DNA of 64,000 nt from Staphylotrichum longicolle (Eukaryota > Ascomycota > Sordariomycetes > Sordariales > Chaetomiaceae). Every line of letters begins with the position of its first letter. The first letter of the stretch is position 1. The DNA lies in contig JAHCVI010000002.1 of NCBI GenBank assembly GCA_019096155.1, positions 2,170,001 through 2,234,000 on the forward strand, read 5' to 3'. The notes beneath the pieces are model-generated. The model made no database searches. It was given only the letters and a program-made list of their open reading frames with translations, and had not been told where the DNA came from. The translations under genes were made by a program, and so were the position numbers. Below, in pieces: positions 21,801-32,838 of the stretch.

Positions 21801-23230
21801 CCGTCTTGGAGAAGCGCGAACCGGACTTTGCCAAGAAGATCATCCACGATGCTCAGAAGGGGATGCACTACCTGCCTTCTTACATGGTGGCGAAACAGTT
21901 GGATCTGCATCCCCTTACCCTCAGCAAGATCACGTCGTCGTACTTTATCCGCACGGTCGGTGACCTCAGGGTCAACCTGGGTCTCAACCTCAAGTTCGAG
22001 GCGAGGAAGCAGAAAGTGCTGGGCTATTCTCGCAAGTCCCAGACCGGCTGGGAGTTTAGTCCTGCTGCGCTCCACCTGATCGTCGAGTACATGACGCGGT
22101 TCCCCGATTTCTTTGCCGGAGTCAAGAGGAACCCCTCCGGTGCTGAGCTCAACGAGACCGATCTTTGGTCTGATCCCGCTGTCGCGGCCGCGAGGGTCAA
22201 GGAGATCGGTGCCTGGGTCAAGACCCTCAAGACCAGCTCAATGGAGCGCGTGCCGCTCGATGCCGAGCAGCTCGATTCAGACGTCGTCATGCAGCTCGCC
22301 ACCGAGGCAGACAACTTGCAGCTTAGCGCAATCCCGTCCAACCCTAAGAAGATGAACGTGGTGCCTCGCAACGCACTCATGAGGCCCGAAGACGCCGAGC
22401 ACCGCCTGGGCAACCAGAACTTTTCTCTGGGCGACCGCGTCGTCTACGTCGCCAGCACCGGCAAGGTGCCCATCGCCTTCCGCGGCACCGTGGTCGGCAT
22501 CAGCCGCACCCCGACCGCCAAGCTTCTCGACGTTGTCTTCGACGTCACCTTCATGAGCGGCACCACCCTCGGCGACCGCTGCCCGCCCTTCCGCGGCCAG
22601 ACCGTCTCCTCTACGACCCTCCTCAATCTCACCACCAGACAGGTTGTCGCGGGCTCCAAGACCCAAGTCGCCAGACAGCCCGTCAGCCCGTCGGTCACCA
22701 CCCTGACCGCCCACGGCGGCTACCACATGAACGGCAAGCGCTATCACGACGCCCCGGCCCCGGCGCCCCTGCAGGGGAGCTGGCGCGGCGCGCTCAACGG
22801 AGGCAGCCGTGGCCGCGGCGGCCAGCAGAACCCGCGGGGTCCGATCCACGGCAACCTGCCGTACCGCCCGCATCAGCAACAGTCGGACGGCCCCTTCAAC
22901 GCTGCCAACGGACAGGGCCGTGGTGGTCGTGGTGGAGGAGGAGGCCAGTTCCGCGGCGGCCGTGGTGGCGGCGCCCCGTTTAGAGGACGCGGCGGTGGAT
23001 ACCCTGCTGACGGAAGCGGCATTCAGCACCCCGCGTCGGCCCCCCCTATCTATGGCGCTGTGCCGCCTCCGTCGAGCTTGGACGCGCCGAGCCGGGGGCG
23101 TGGCGGGCGCGGCGGACGCGGTGGCAGGGGCAGAGGGGACGGGCAGGGATTCAGGGGCCGTGGTGGTGGTAGGGGTGGTGGACAGGGCCAGGGCCAGCAG
23201 CAAGCTCCTGCTGCACCATCGCAGGCGTAG
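18811..23230 (+). CDS. xrn1: 5'-3' exoribonuclease Xrn1, frame disrupted near 21046-21300
   Basis: Cytoplasmic 5'-3' exonuclease for decapped mRNA. Exon 1 carries only five coding bases (18811-18815); exons 2-4 are 18877-18970, 19039-19345 and 19400-23230. Start MGVPKFFRWLSERYP is diagnostic. Catalytic and substrate motifs include LDMNGIIHNC, AIDGVAPRAKMNQQRARRFR, GHEVPGEGEHKIMEYIR, GLDADLIMLGL and FFVGNDFLPNLP. The linker and C-terminal domains (LGQRCFVGYPFLQEAK, FSLGDRVVYVASTGK) and an RGG-rich tail follow. Between 21046 and 21300 the conserved text moves from frame 1 to 2 to 3 to 1 to 2, each step looking like one extra base. The rest is well conserved, so sequencing or assembly error is the likeliest cause. 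Confidence 0.93.
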
Positions 23231-23611
23231 GGGATGAAGAGGTTTGGAGGTGTGAAGTCAGGGTGAGGAATTTCTGAAGGTGTGGCTGGGACTTGGGAAT
23301 GGCATGTGGGATGAGAGATGATTGCGTTTAGCTGAGTGGAGACGATGAGATAGAGTATCTACGAGTGTTTGCATGCCCATCTGGGATGCAAGGTGGGAAA
23401 TTTGGCTTGGAGATGTTGCTCCAGGTTGTCCCCGGAATAGCATGGAGCAGATCATGTACAGAGTCTTGTCGACAGGCCAAAAAAGAGAAATCGTGATACC
23501 CTGCACACTAATGTTGCTCATCGATATGAATGCTTATGCCTTATGGTGGATTGAGTCCTAAAAACTTGTGATTTTCCGCTCTAGCAGTTTTGATCCCCAT
23601 GACCTCTCTCT
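23231..23611. other. Convergent 3' interval xrn1 / spc3
   Basis: About 380 bases between the two stop codons, A/T-richer than its flanks. It should hold both 3' UTRs. No gene seen. Confidence 0.7.
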
Positions 23612-24459
23612 CTAAGTTGCCTTCTTCTCCACCTTCTTCTTGATCGCCGGCAGGCTGAACTTCTTGCTCAAGTTGTTGCGCAGCGTCTTCCACTTCCAAA
23701 AGTCGGCGTCCTGGTTCCACGTCAGGAGGCCCACCCACGGCTGCACGTTGTAGTGCAGCCGCAGCACCACGTCGTCCTGCTCGGCCACCTTGCCCGTCGG
23801 ATGCGTGATCTGGTACTTGGGGCGCTGGTTCTTGAGGCTGAGTTTCCCTCTAGAAGCAAAAAGAAACTGTCAGTATGGCTTCTAACTAGCAGAAAGTCAC
23901 TCCCTACAAGGGGGCTGGGGGTGGAACGTTACCGGCTAGGATCAATGCTCTTGCCCTCGGCGCTGCGCTTGAGCTTCTTCATGGCGATGGGGCCGATGTT
24001 GGCCAGGTGGTCGGCGCTCGGGGCCGTGATGATGCTGTCCCAGATGACGGCCTGGTTGGTCGCGTTCTGGCCGGAGCCGGAGCCGCCGGCCGAGGGCCAT
24101 TCGGCCGTCACGTAGACGAAGAGCTGCTTCGTGTTCCAGGTGAAGAGCGAGGAGAGGTCGGCGTCGAGCGAGAACTTGATGATGGCGTACTCCTCCTTCT
24201 TGGAGGAGTAGTAGTGCGGCCGCCCGCGGACGCTGGAAGAGGGGGGGTGCCGGGTGTTAGTTTGGTTTGGGCGAGAGAGGGAGAGGGAGAGGGAGAGGAG
24301 GGAGAGGACGTACACTTGGACATTGGTGGTCTTGAGGACGCCTACGCTCGGGGTGCGCGGGGCGAGCAGGTCGGAGGCGGCGATGAAGGCGGCGACAACG
24401 AAAGCGACAGTGGTGAAGAAGCCAAATGTGTTTTGGAGGCGGACGACGGAGGAGTACAT
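23612..24459 (-). CDS. spc3: Signal peptidase complex subunit 3 (Spc3/SPC22)
   Basis: Three exons (24459-24314, 24232-23933, 23849-23612) encode 227 aa. It begins MYSSVVRLQNTFGFFTT with one N-terminal membrane segment (TVAFVVAAFIAASDLL, ~17-32), then a lumenal domain with SSKKEEYAIIKFSLDADL, FTWNTKQLFVYVTAEW, NQAVIWDSII and KYQITHPTGKV, and a short basic C-terminus. Spc3 is an essential type II ER membrane subunit that helps Sec11 cleave signal peptides. The length is slightly above the yeast protein because of inserts (e.g. PSAGGSGSGQNATN, which also carries a glycosylation-type NAT site). Both introns restore conserved joins (VQVVRGRPHYY; DPSRGKLSLKNQ). Confidence 0.93.
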
Positions 24460-24998
24460 GGTCGGCGATGGGTTGGCGCTGTCGCGGCCGGGCTCGTCGA
24501 GAATGTCAAGGACTGGAACTGGGGCTCCCGGTGTGGAGGGAGAATTGGTCGGTGTCACCTGGTCATCGGCCGGAAAGGAAACCACCAGTCTGCGACAGCT
24601 TGGTCGGGAGTTCTGGACAGCTTCCGGTGTGCAATGCCTGTGGACCGTGAACCGTGCTGGTGATACCGATAAGGCCAGATGTCGTTGAATCATGCAGCAA
24701 TCGGGGGAGGACATGCAGGGTTCCAGCTTCAGAGCTTGGCAATCGTTGCGAGCACACAAGGGTTAGGGTCATACGCGTTGCCGGCCGACGGGGTGCTGTA
24801 GACCGCAGCTGTTAACGTTATCGCTGTGAGTGATGTAACTGAGTGGCCCCAAAGCCGGTTCCAGCTGGAACTGGATCAGCGCAGCGCACCACTGATTCCA
24901 CACTTGATCAACACCCTTCTGCCTCTTGCGTCGAGCTCTCATCCGCCCGGCTCCCCGACCACGTCCAACGCACGATGCGAATATCTTGAGCAGCCATC
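24460..24998. other. Divergent promoter region spc3 / hid1
   Basis: About 540 bases between divergent start codons. No gene seen. Confidence 0.65.
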
Positions 24999-27862
24999 AT
25001 GGGTGCCAGTGACTCGAAGCTCGTCTTCAAAAAGGGCATTTTCCGGCTCTCGGAGGAGCGACACATCCCCCCAAGCGATGCCTACTGGGCCTCGGTGGGT
25101 GTCTCTCCAGCCCCAATCCCCAAACCTCCTGCCGTGTCGCACTGACCACTGACCGCCCTAGTTCTGGGAGCTTCCCGAGTCCTCCGAGGACATTTTCAGC
25201 CTCTTCGCCCCGGCCGATGTGCGCCGCACTCGCGACAATGCCATCGAGAACCTCCAGAGCCTGATCCAGGCCGTGACGGCGCGCCTGTTCCTGCTCCGCC
25301 ACCACCCCTCCTTCCCCGATCCCGAACTTGCCCCGGGCCGAGAAGCGCTGAACTGCGTCCGCATCCTGACACGATTACTCCCCTTCATCTACGAAAATGA
25401 GTCGCTGCAGCAGTGGGAGGAGGAGCTGTTCTGGTCTCCGAGGCGGAAGCTCTCGCGCAAGTCGTCCATCGCCAACGAGGTCCTCTTCGACGGGGGTCAG
25501 GATGTGCAGCCCAAGCCTCCTGCTGACGATTTTGAGGACGCGAAGCCACTTGCAGAAGAGCTCATCGACACCCTCCTCGACTTGCTCTTCTTTTCCGACC
25601 TGACCGTCCCCAGGGCGCCGCATGGGAAGCCCAAGGTGACCTACGCCATATGGCAGAGCGGCGTGGGCTGCAATACGTCGATCCCGACGACGAAGGAGCA
25701 CGAGAGCAACCGCTGCGAGATCTTGCGGCTGCTCTTGACTCTCGCGGGCCAGAGCATGTACCTGTCGCCGAGCGTCCTCCCCCAGCAGGGAACCAAGGCT
25801 CTCACCTACCTCTGTACTTGCTCCGACAAGCAGGTGGTACTCTCGGTGCTCTGCTCGCTCCTGAACACCGTAGGTCACGGGCGCTTCATGTGAGAGAGGG
25901 CATTTACTGACGTAGGCAGACTCTCAAATACAACCCAGCGAGCTGGCGGGTGCCGTACAATGCCCTCGTCTTCAAAGACCCGAAGGAGATTCTTATCACC
26001 TACACCTTGCAATTCCTCCTGGCGACGCTTCTCTATCCCATTCCGGAGCAGAACGGCGTCACGCCCAAGAACTACTACCGTCACTTCCTTGGCCGCCTCC
26101 ACCGGCCCCAGGACTTCCAGTTTCTCGTTGACGGCATGACGAGGGTGCTCAACCAACCTCTGCAGGCTAATTCGTCCTACATCCCCGGGGCCCAGTCCTC
26201 TGTCAGGTTTGCTCCCGAGATAATAATGCTGTTTTGGGAGGTGACACAGTGCAACAAGCGGTTCCGGTCCTTCATCATCGACACCGAGAGGGCGCATGAC
26301 TTCGTCATTCTGATTTTGTTTTATGCCCTCGAGTTCAAGTCCGACGCCTCTAAGCAAGGCGTCGTGAGGATGTGCGCTTTCCTCCTGCAGACCCTGAGCG
26401 TCGAGAAGAACTTTGGTGTAAATTTGAACAAAATGTTTGAGACGCATGATATGTTGCCCGTCGCCATCCGTATTGCCGGCTTCAGGGGCACGTACGGGGA
26501 CTTTCTTATACAGGTGAGCCCTTAGTCCGGAGGCGAATGACGCTTCATTTCGTCGCTAATACAACAGCTAGTCCATCTACCACCTCATTACGACGAGTCA
26601 GGGGAAGCTACCGGCTATTTACCCCGCATTGTTGGCGGTCATCAACAACATCGCCGCCTATCTGGAAGGCTTGAGCCCAACTACCTGCTCCAAGATCATG
26701 CAACTGTTCAACTCAATGTCCTCACCGTCTTTCCTCCTTGCCAACGAGACAAACCATAGCCTCCTTCGGTCACTACTGGAGGCCATTAATGCCGTCGTTG
26801 AGCACCAGTATAGCAGTGAGTCACAGAGCAGAGTTGCCCTTTCTAGCCGGGCTGATACTGAATGACTTTGCAGAGAACCCACAATTCATCTTCTCCATAT
26901 TACGGAACAGAAAGAGGTTCGAGGCGTTGCGGTCTCTGACCCTGGAAAGCGGGCAGGAGGAGATCGAGAGACGTAACCGGCGGAGGAAGGACAGTGGGGC
27001 GTCGCACGACCCGTTGGAGCCGACCTCGACCAGGAGCTCAGTGGACAGCATCAGAAGTCCGACCGCGCCCCTTTCGCGGGCGCCGACCCTCGGTGACGTC
27101 GTGGAGGAAGATGGGACCTTTGCCATTGGTGAAGACGAGGACGAGAGCGACGACGAAGCGCGACCGACGCCGGCAGCCTCTAGCCCCAGCAACCCGTCAG
27201 CAGCCTCTTCAGTGGCATCAGCCGCCGACGATGACGTGCCGCGGCAGTTGCAGGGCATGTCAGAGAAAGCGAGAGGGAAGATGCCGGCAGGCGCAGGCAG
27301 CTTCTCTCGACAGAACAGCACCACCAGTCTGGGGAGCCCTGTCGCGGGTCAATCACAGACGGGATGCTTTGAGCCATCGGCCCATTGGATAGACAGCTGG
27401 TTGCCAGAGCTGCCACTCCACACCACACTGACTGTTCTGCAGCAGCTCGCGGTTCTCATCCCACGGCAGGCTCTCTCGTCAGACACGCCCACAGCCGCAA
27501 CCATGAGCAAGATCCGCGATGTTCAGCTGGTGGGCGTCGAGCCCTCGCCGATCCGTGTCCACTCGTTTGAGTGGTCGCCCCTGGCGCTCGGGTGGTACGA
27601 GTCGCTGCTCTGGGGCTTCATCTTTGCCAGTGAGATGCAAGTGTCCAAGGGGACGGTGGGCGTCTGGAACACGACACACATCAAGCTGTTCCGGGTTCAG
27701 GAGACGGCGCCACAGGGCCCGACGCTGACCTCGCCACGCGGCGCTGTGGACGCGGTGGGCAGCAATATCGTGTCGCGCATTGGCGCGATGAACTTGCGCG
27801 GAGTCGGGGCCCCGCCGTCGCCGGCGCTTGGGAATGGGCAGCCTCCTGCGCGCGGCGCCTAG
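24999..27862 (+). CDS. hid1: Hid1-family (HID1/Ftp105) trafficking protein
   Basis: Five exons (24999-25094, 25162-25869, 25920-26513, 26572-26815, 26874-27862) encode 876 aa. The start MGASDSKLVFKKGIFRL carries a myristoylation-type MG motif, as in animal HID1. Conserved blocks include YWASFWELPES, ADVRRTRDNAIENL, FWEVTQCNKRF, MLFWEV and NPQFIFSILRNRKRFEAL. Hid1 proteins work at the Golgi/TGN (dense-core granule sorting in animals; the fission-yeast protein localises a deubiquitinase). About 230 residues before the end is a Ser/Asp-rich insert that looks disordered, followed by a conserved C-terminus with HSFEWSPLALGWYESLLWGFIF and WNTTHIKLFRVQE. Introns are short and all phases agree. Golgi role is by family. 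Confidence 0.9.
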
Positions 27863-28753
27863 CAGGCCTGGGGGATCAGGAGATGAATGGCGCATTGGCT
27901 GGCGGCGTACCTGTCGCCACACGCATTGGGACACAGCCTCCCCTCCTCAAGGGGGGGGAGTTGCTTTTGGGAGATCAGCATTGAGGCATGGCATCAGCCT
28001 CAGTGGCGGGTGCTGAGTGGCAGCTTGCGTGTCGAGGCCGCCCAAGGGGCGACTGGAGCTTCCACCTGCTTGTTTTAATCATACGTGTTACGCGTAACTA
28101 GCGTTTTAACGGTTTTCTGCTGGGCAACCCGCAGCGCACGGCGTTCCCCATTTCCGGGCCGTGGCAACCAGACTTGTTCGGGACCTGCAAAGACCGCTGG
28201 CCCATGTCAGGAATGCGCTCCAATGAGCAAGCGAGATGGCTCGGCGACTTCGTCAGCACCGCCACTGTTTCATGTTGGGGTGCAACGGTTCTGGACCCTT
28301 GTGGCCGCCAGGGATCAAATCAGATGCCCCTCCCCACACTCCAGCCACCGATGCTTCCCACCACCCGGCTTGGCGAGGACCCTGGCAAACCGGAGCAGAA
28401 GCTCCATGGCGTCGTCAAGCCACAGCACGGCTGGGTCCGGCATGCCCTTGGGTGGTTCCTGTCACCTGCCAGTCCCCTTTAATGTGCCAGCGATGTGGAT
28501 ATAATGGTAATCACATATAATGGAGTTTATGAGAGCCGGGGACCTGGAGCGTATATTATTAGACGCATGGTCCACTGCGGTACCTTGTCCCTGAGCGCTG
28601 TGTTATGCCATCACACGCCCGGCTTCCCTTGTCGGTGTTTACACAGGACCGCGCCTGTGGCTCTCTTTTGATCGCAAACCCTTTTGTTCATGTCCGCTAG
28701 ACTGCGCAGCACCACTTCTTGTACATACATGTTGAGACAGTGATCCCCAAGCA
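27863..28753. other. Intergenic between hid1 and the epoxide-hydrolase-like gene
   Basis: About 0.9 kb between two tandem genes on the plus strand. It holds a perfect 12-base palindrome (28087-28098) and otherwise no structure I can interpret. Confidence 0.55.
28087..28098. promoter_or_regulatory. Perfect palindrome GTTACGCGTAAC containing an MCB-type ACGCGT core
   Basis: A 12-base perfect inverted repeat with the MluI cell-cycle-box core. It is 656 bases upstream of the next start codon, so a regulatory role is only possible. Confidence 0.3.
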
Positions 28754-30882
28754 ATGGCAGAAGCAGTCAGCTCCCCGGCTGCCGACGAGGTCAAGCCGTA
28801 CAAGATCCATGTAAGTGAGCTCTGCTCAGCTCACCAGCGTCACACAGCACACACACACATACATACACATACCACCACAACCACCAGCAAACACCTTCCC
28901 CCTCTCCCCCAGACAATACCTCACATAAATCAGTTGACTAACAACAACACCCCTCCCCGTCACCGCAGATCCCAACAAAACACCTCGACCTCACCCGCCA
29001 AAAACTCGAGCTGACCCGCCTCCCCCACGAACCCCTCCCCCGCCCCGGCAACAACAGCAGCACCGGCGGCGGCGGCGGCCCCTTTTGGGCCCCCAAGCCC
29101 GTCATCGAGCCGCTCATCGACTACTGGCTCGAGGCGCACGACTGGCGCGCCGCCGAGGCGCGGCTCAACAGCGCCAGCGCCAGCGCCCACGCCCACGCCC
29201 ACGCGGGTGCGCTGCCGCAGTTTCGGACCGCGATTCCCTTGCCGCCGTCTTGCCGCGAGGGAGGTGGTGGTCCGCCTGTGCGCGTGCATTTCGTGCATGC
29301 GCGGTCGTCGTCTGAAGGGCACGGGGGAGAGGGAGGGGAGGGAGAGAGGGAGGCGGTGCCGTTGTTGCTGGTGCCGCCTTTCCCGTTGCCGGTGGTCGGG
29401 GGCGGGTTCGAGGGGCTTGTGAGGGCGTTGACGACCGGGGTGGGGGTTGGGCCCGCGGGAGGCGAGGGGGAGGGGAAGGGGAAGGGGGTCGGGCAAGATG
29501 GGGGTGAAGGTGGAGGAGGCAAGCGCGGCGAAGGCAAGGGCGAGGAAAAGGCTGGCGATGGTGTTGTTGTTGGTGGTGGTGTTGGTGGTGGACAGACGTT
29601 CCACGTCGTCATACCCTCGCTGCCCGGCACCGCCTTTTCGGATCCCCTCCCCGACGAGATCGTGGACGGCAGCGGCGGCGGTTGTGACCCCGTGGGCACC
29701 GTCGCGGGCATGTTTGACGCGCTCATGCGCCGGCTGGGGTACGAGCGGTACCTCGTGAGCGCGGTCGCGCCCGGGTGGGTGGGCGCCGAGCGGGTGGACG
29801 AGAGGATCGTCAGGGCCCTGGTGGGGGGGTTTCCCGAGACGTGCGTGGGCGGGCACCTGATCTCTCCGACGCTCAAGGAGCCCGGGTGGAAGGATGGGGT
29901 GGGGGAGTGGGGGCGGTGGGTGATGGCGAAGGTGGTGAAGGGGGGTTGGGGGTACGAGAAGGGGGATTTTGAGGCGTTGGACAAGGCGAGAGGCGGCAAG
30001 GAGGGCGCCGAGAAGGAGAGAGGCGTGGGTGGGATGGGGAGCGTGACGGATCCGACCACCCTGGCGTACGCGCTGTGTGATTCGCCCGTGGGTATGCTGG
30101 CGTTTGTGCTCAAGGGGCTGCGACTGTCCGCCGGTCTGGGGGCGGGGAAAGGGAGGTTCACGCAGGAAGAGCTGATCACACTGACGAGTCTGATGTGGCT
30201 GCCCGGCCCGGAGGGGATGCTCAGGTTCTGGGCCGCGTGCGGGAAGCACCGCGACAACGAGCAGAGACGAAAGGGGGCCAAGCCGAGGGTCGCCATCACC
30301 GTGTTTACCGAAGGAACAGTGAGCGGGAAGGGGAAACAGACAGCCCCAGCAACGGCCGCAGTGGATGACGAGAAGGACATCGGCCTGTGGCCAACGCCCG
30401 AGGAAGTCGCCGGCAGAAAGGAGCGTTACTGCCCACCCGCATGGGCCAACCCCATCTTCAACGTCGTTCATACCCAGCGCGTGCCGGGGCCCAGCAGCGG
30501 ACTGCTTGCCCTGGAGCAGCCCGAGGTCATCCTCGCGGGAATCCGTGGCTTAGCGAAGGCGGCGCCCCTCAGGGACCTGCGGGTCGCACCCGTCACGCCC
30601 CTTCAGGGGGTTGTCATCGTACCGGCGGAGAACACGAAGCAAACGGCACAGATTCCAGCACAGGTGCCGAAGCCTGTGGCTACACCCGCTATCCTCAGCA
30701 GGAGCCCTCCGACCATAGCAGACACGGCTGTGCCGGCAAAGAGTAGCGAGACGGTCGCAGTGGTGGATAAACAAGACAAGGGGAAGGCGCCTGAACTGCT
30801 CTCGCCTGGAAAGGGCCCGAGTTCCGAGGACGAGAGCCCCAACACCTTGGTGGAGGATTCACCCCCCCTGGAGAGGGCTTGA
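28754..30882 (+). CDS. Epoxide-hydrolase-like alpha/beta hydrolase, apparently catalytically dead (656 aa)
   Basis: Two exons (28754-28810, 28969-30882). The start KPYKIHIPTKHLDLTRQKLELTRLPHE and PLIDYWLEAHDWRAAEARLN match the N-terminal domain of microsomal-type epoxide hydrolases, and VHFVHARS, FHVVIPSLPGTAFSD and MFDALMRRLGYERYLV match the following alpha/beta core. Where the family has HGWPG the protein has PPFPLP (~153); where the nucleophile Asp sits in GGDWG it has VAPGWVGA (~281); and the catalytic His segment GGHFAALE reads GPSSGLLALEQPE (~526). All three active-site elements are lost. Gly/Glu/Lys-rich inserts (e.g. ~170-205) and a ~120-residue disordered tail make it longer than the usual ~400 aa. 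Probably a pseudoenzyme; role unknown. Confidence 0.82.
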
Positions 30883-31261
30883 AGTGGTTGAGTTTCATTC
30901 ACTTCGCACAGCCAATTGGCAGTTTATTTTTCTTTTGTCTGCTTATTCTTGCTTCTTATTCTTGCTTCTTTTCACCTTCGATGATACCAGATTGGAAGGG
31001 CGGACTGGAAGATACCCTTATACCCAGACTGTATGCTTCAGAATGTACGCTGCAGAGAGTTAGATGAGTAAATGATAATTATGTTAGAGCAGGGAGGAAG
31101 GTCACGTCAAGCCACAAGCAACTGTGTTAAATGCCCGGGCCTCCGTGTTCTCATTAAGCATGGGATGCGGGCGCCCAGTATGTAACAAGATATGTACAAC
31201 CTGGTCCAACGGTCGCCGCGACCCTCCTGCCACGAACAAATCTCCACGATAGATTCCCATG
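30883..31261. other. Convergent 3' interval
   Basis: About 380 bases between the epoxide-hydrolase-like gene and pom34. A/T-rich for this window, with two tandem copies of TTATTCTTGCTTC (30943-30968). Presumably both 3' UTRs. Confidence 0.65.
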
Positions 31262-32141
31262 CTACCAGTTGTTGCCCGAACTTCTCCTGCCCTTCTCGTA
31301 GAGCCACTTGTTGTTGAGGCTGACGCTCGACCGTTTCCCGGTTGTGGGCGTCGGTGTTGAAGGCGCATCGCCAAACACGCTCGAAGCGGTGCTGGCGCCG
31401 AGCGGGCTCGTGGAACCGAACGATGACGTCCGGCCCCCATTCATGCCTCCTCCAACCGCTTTATGCAGCAACGGGCTGACCGTCGAAGGCGAGTATTGCG
31501 GGGCATTCAACTTGGAAGGCGAAGTGTTGAATCTCGGCGAGGAGTATTGCCCGGACCCTGGGCTGGCGAGCGGCGAGCTGGTGTAGCTCTTGATGCTGGC
31601 GGGTGATCCCGCAAGTGACGGGGTCCTCGAGTACCGCGGGGGCGTGCTGTACACCGAGTTGGGCGTTGCCGGCCTGGAGCTTGGCGGCAGGCCGAGCAGT
31701 TTCCGCTGGGCGGGTGTGAGCGGAATGTCGGAGAGATCGTCCTTGGGCCGGACGAGTGGCAGCAGCGCGAAGGCGATGTTGATTAACGGCACGAGGACAA
31801 GTGTCGCATAGATCCAGCTACTGTACTGCTTCAAAACAGGACTGACTCTATGGGAGGTCAGCGCTGGACACGCGGCACCAGGGTTCCGGGGATACTAACA
31901 ACCACGAGGGCACCAATGGCAAAACCACCTGTCGAACAAGCCCGATGCTAACAAGAGCCGCCGCATTGTAGACTATTTGCCGGATGTTTTTCTCAGAAAA
32001 GACATTCCGACTTTGCCGCCGTGTAATCTCAGCCAGCCGGGGGTGTTTCCAGTTGCCGGGGCTCTCGGTCGCAGCAGGCACGGAAGAAGTGATTTGCTTG
32101 ATGGGCGTGGACTTGACCTGCGCCAGAGCTGAGGACGACAT
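31262..32141 (-). CDS. pom34: Nuclear pore membrane protein Pom34
   Basis: Two exons (32141-31900, 31847-31262) give 275 aa. Two hydrophobic segments, IVYNAAALVSIGLVRQVVLP (~57-80) and WIYATLVLVPLINIAFALLP (~92-112), are separated by a short polar loop, the Pom34 hairpin. After it come RPKDDLSDIPLTPAQRKLLGLPP, characteristic of fungal Pom34, and a Ser/Pro-rich tail ending KWLYEKGRRSSGNNW. Pom34 anchors the pore membrane ring with Pom152 and Ndc1. I chose ATG 32141; an in-frame codon upstream is less well placed. Donor choice for the intron is between GTTAGT (preferred) and a GTGGTT five bases upstream; both preserve frame and differ by a couple of residues. Confidence 0.85.
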
Positions 32142-32838
32142 GGCGCTGGTGAGTGGAATGACCAGCAACTGATTGTGTCACGGGGTGAACTGAACAATGG
32201 GATGCAGAAGGGATCGGCCGTTCCGACGAATGCAGCCGTGGTCGAGTGTCGATGTGTCGATGTGTCGATGTGCTGCTGTGTTGCTCTGGCAGGTGATGCG
32301 CTGCGGAGAGTCGATGCGCCGAATGGGAATGAGTGGCTCGATCTGAGAGTCCCTGCTGTATAGTGTGGTTAGTAGAGTCGAAGAGCCAAAAGGCCGCCTG
32401 GCGGCGTTTCGCAGTGCCGATGTTGTCGTCTGTCGGTTGTCGTTGTTTGCGAGGAAAAGCGGCTGGTCGCGATTTGGCGCGAAGTCAACACAGCTATTTC
32501 TCACTAGGCGACAGCAGCTCAGGCAGAGCAGGGGTCAGCCGCCAGCTGTCAGGATTACAGGCGGCGGCCGCCAAGCCATGACGGGGCCCATCATCAACGT
32601 CGAACCTTCCAGGGTCCAGCAGCTTCGGGACTCCCCACTGCACACTGCACAGGGCAAGCTGAGGGCAGCTTACAAGAGCTCCCCGCCAATTGCTCCATCC
32701 TTCCCGGTATCCATGCCGCTCAGCTGCAGGAGGCCTCGGGACTGCATCGAATAACTTTTTGTGCATTTCACGGCTTCCGTGGTCTTTATCCACTCCAGCT
32801 TACCATCTCTGTCTCACAAGACAAGAAAACTGCCAAAG
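32142..32838. other. Divergent promoter region pom34 / AMP-binding-like gene
   Basis: About 0.7 kb between divergent starts. A short GTGTCGAT direct repeat (32247-32273) is the only structure noted. No gene seen. Confidence 0.55.

Noticed and set aside
28960..30471. 503-codon and 419-codon frames antisense to the epoxide-hydrolase-like gene
   Set aside because: These are shadows of a very GC-rich coding strand; their Pro/Arg/His-rich sequence mirrors the Gly/Ala-rich sense protein.
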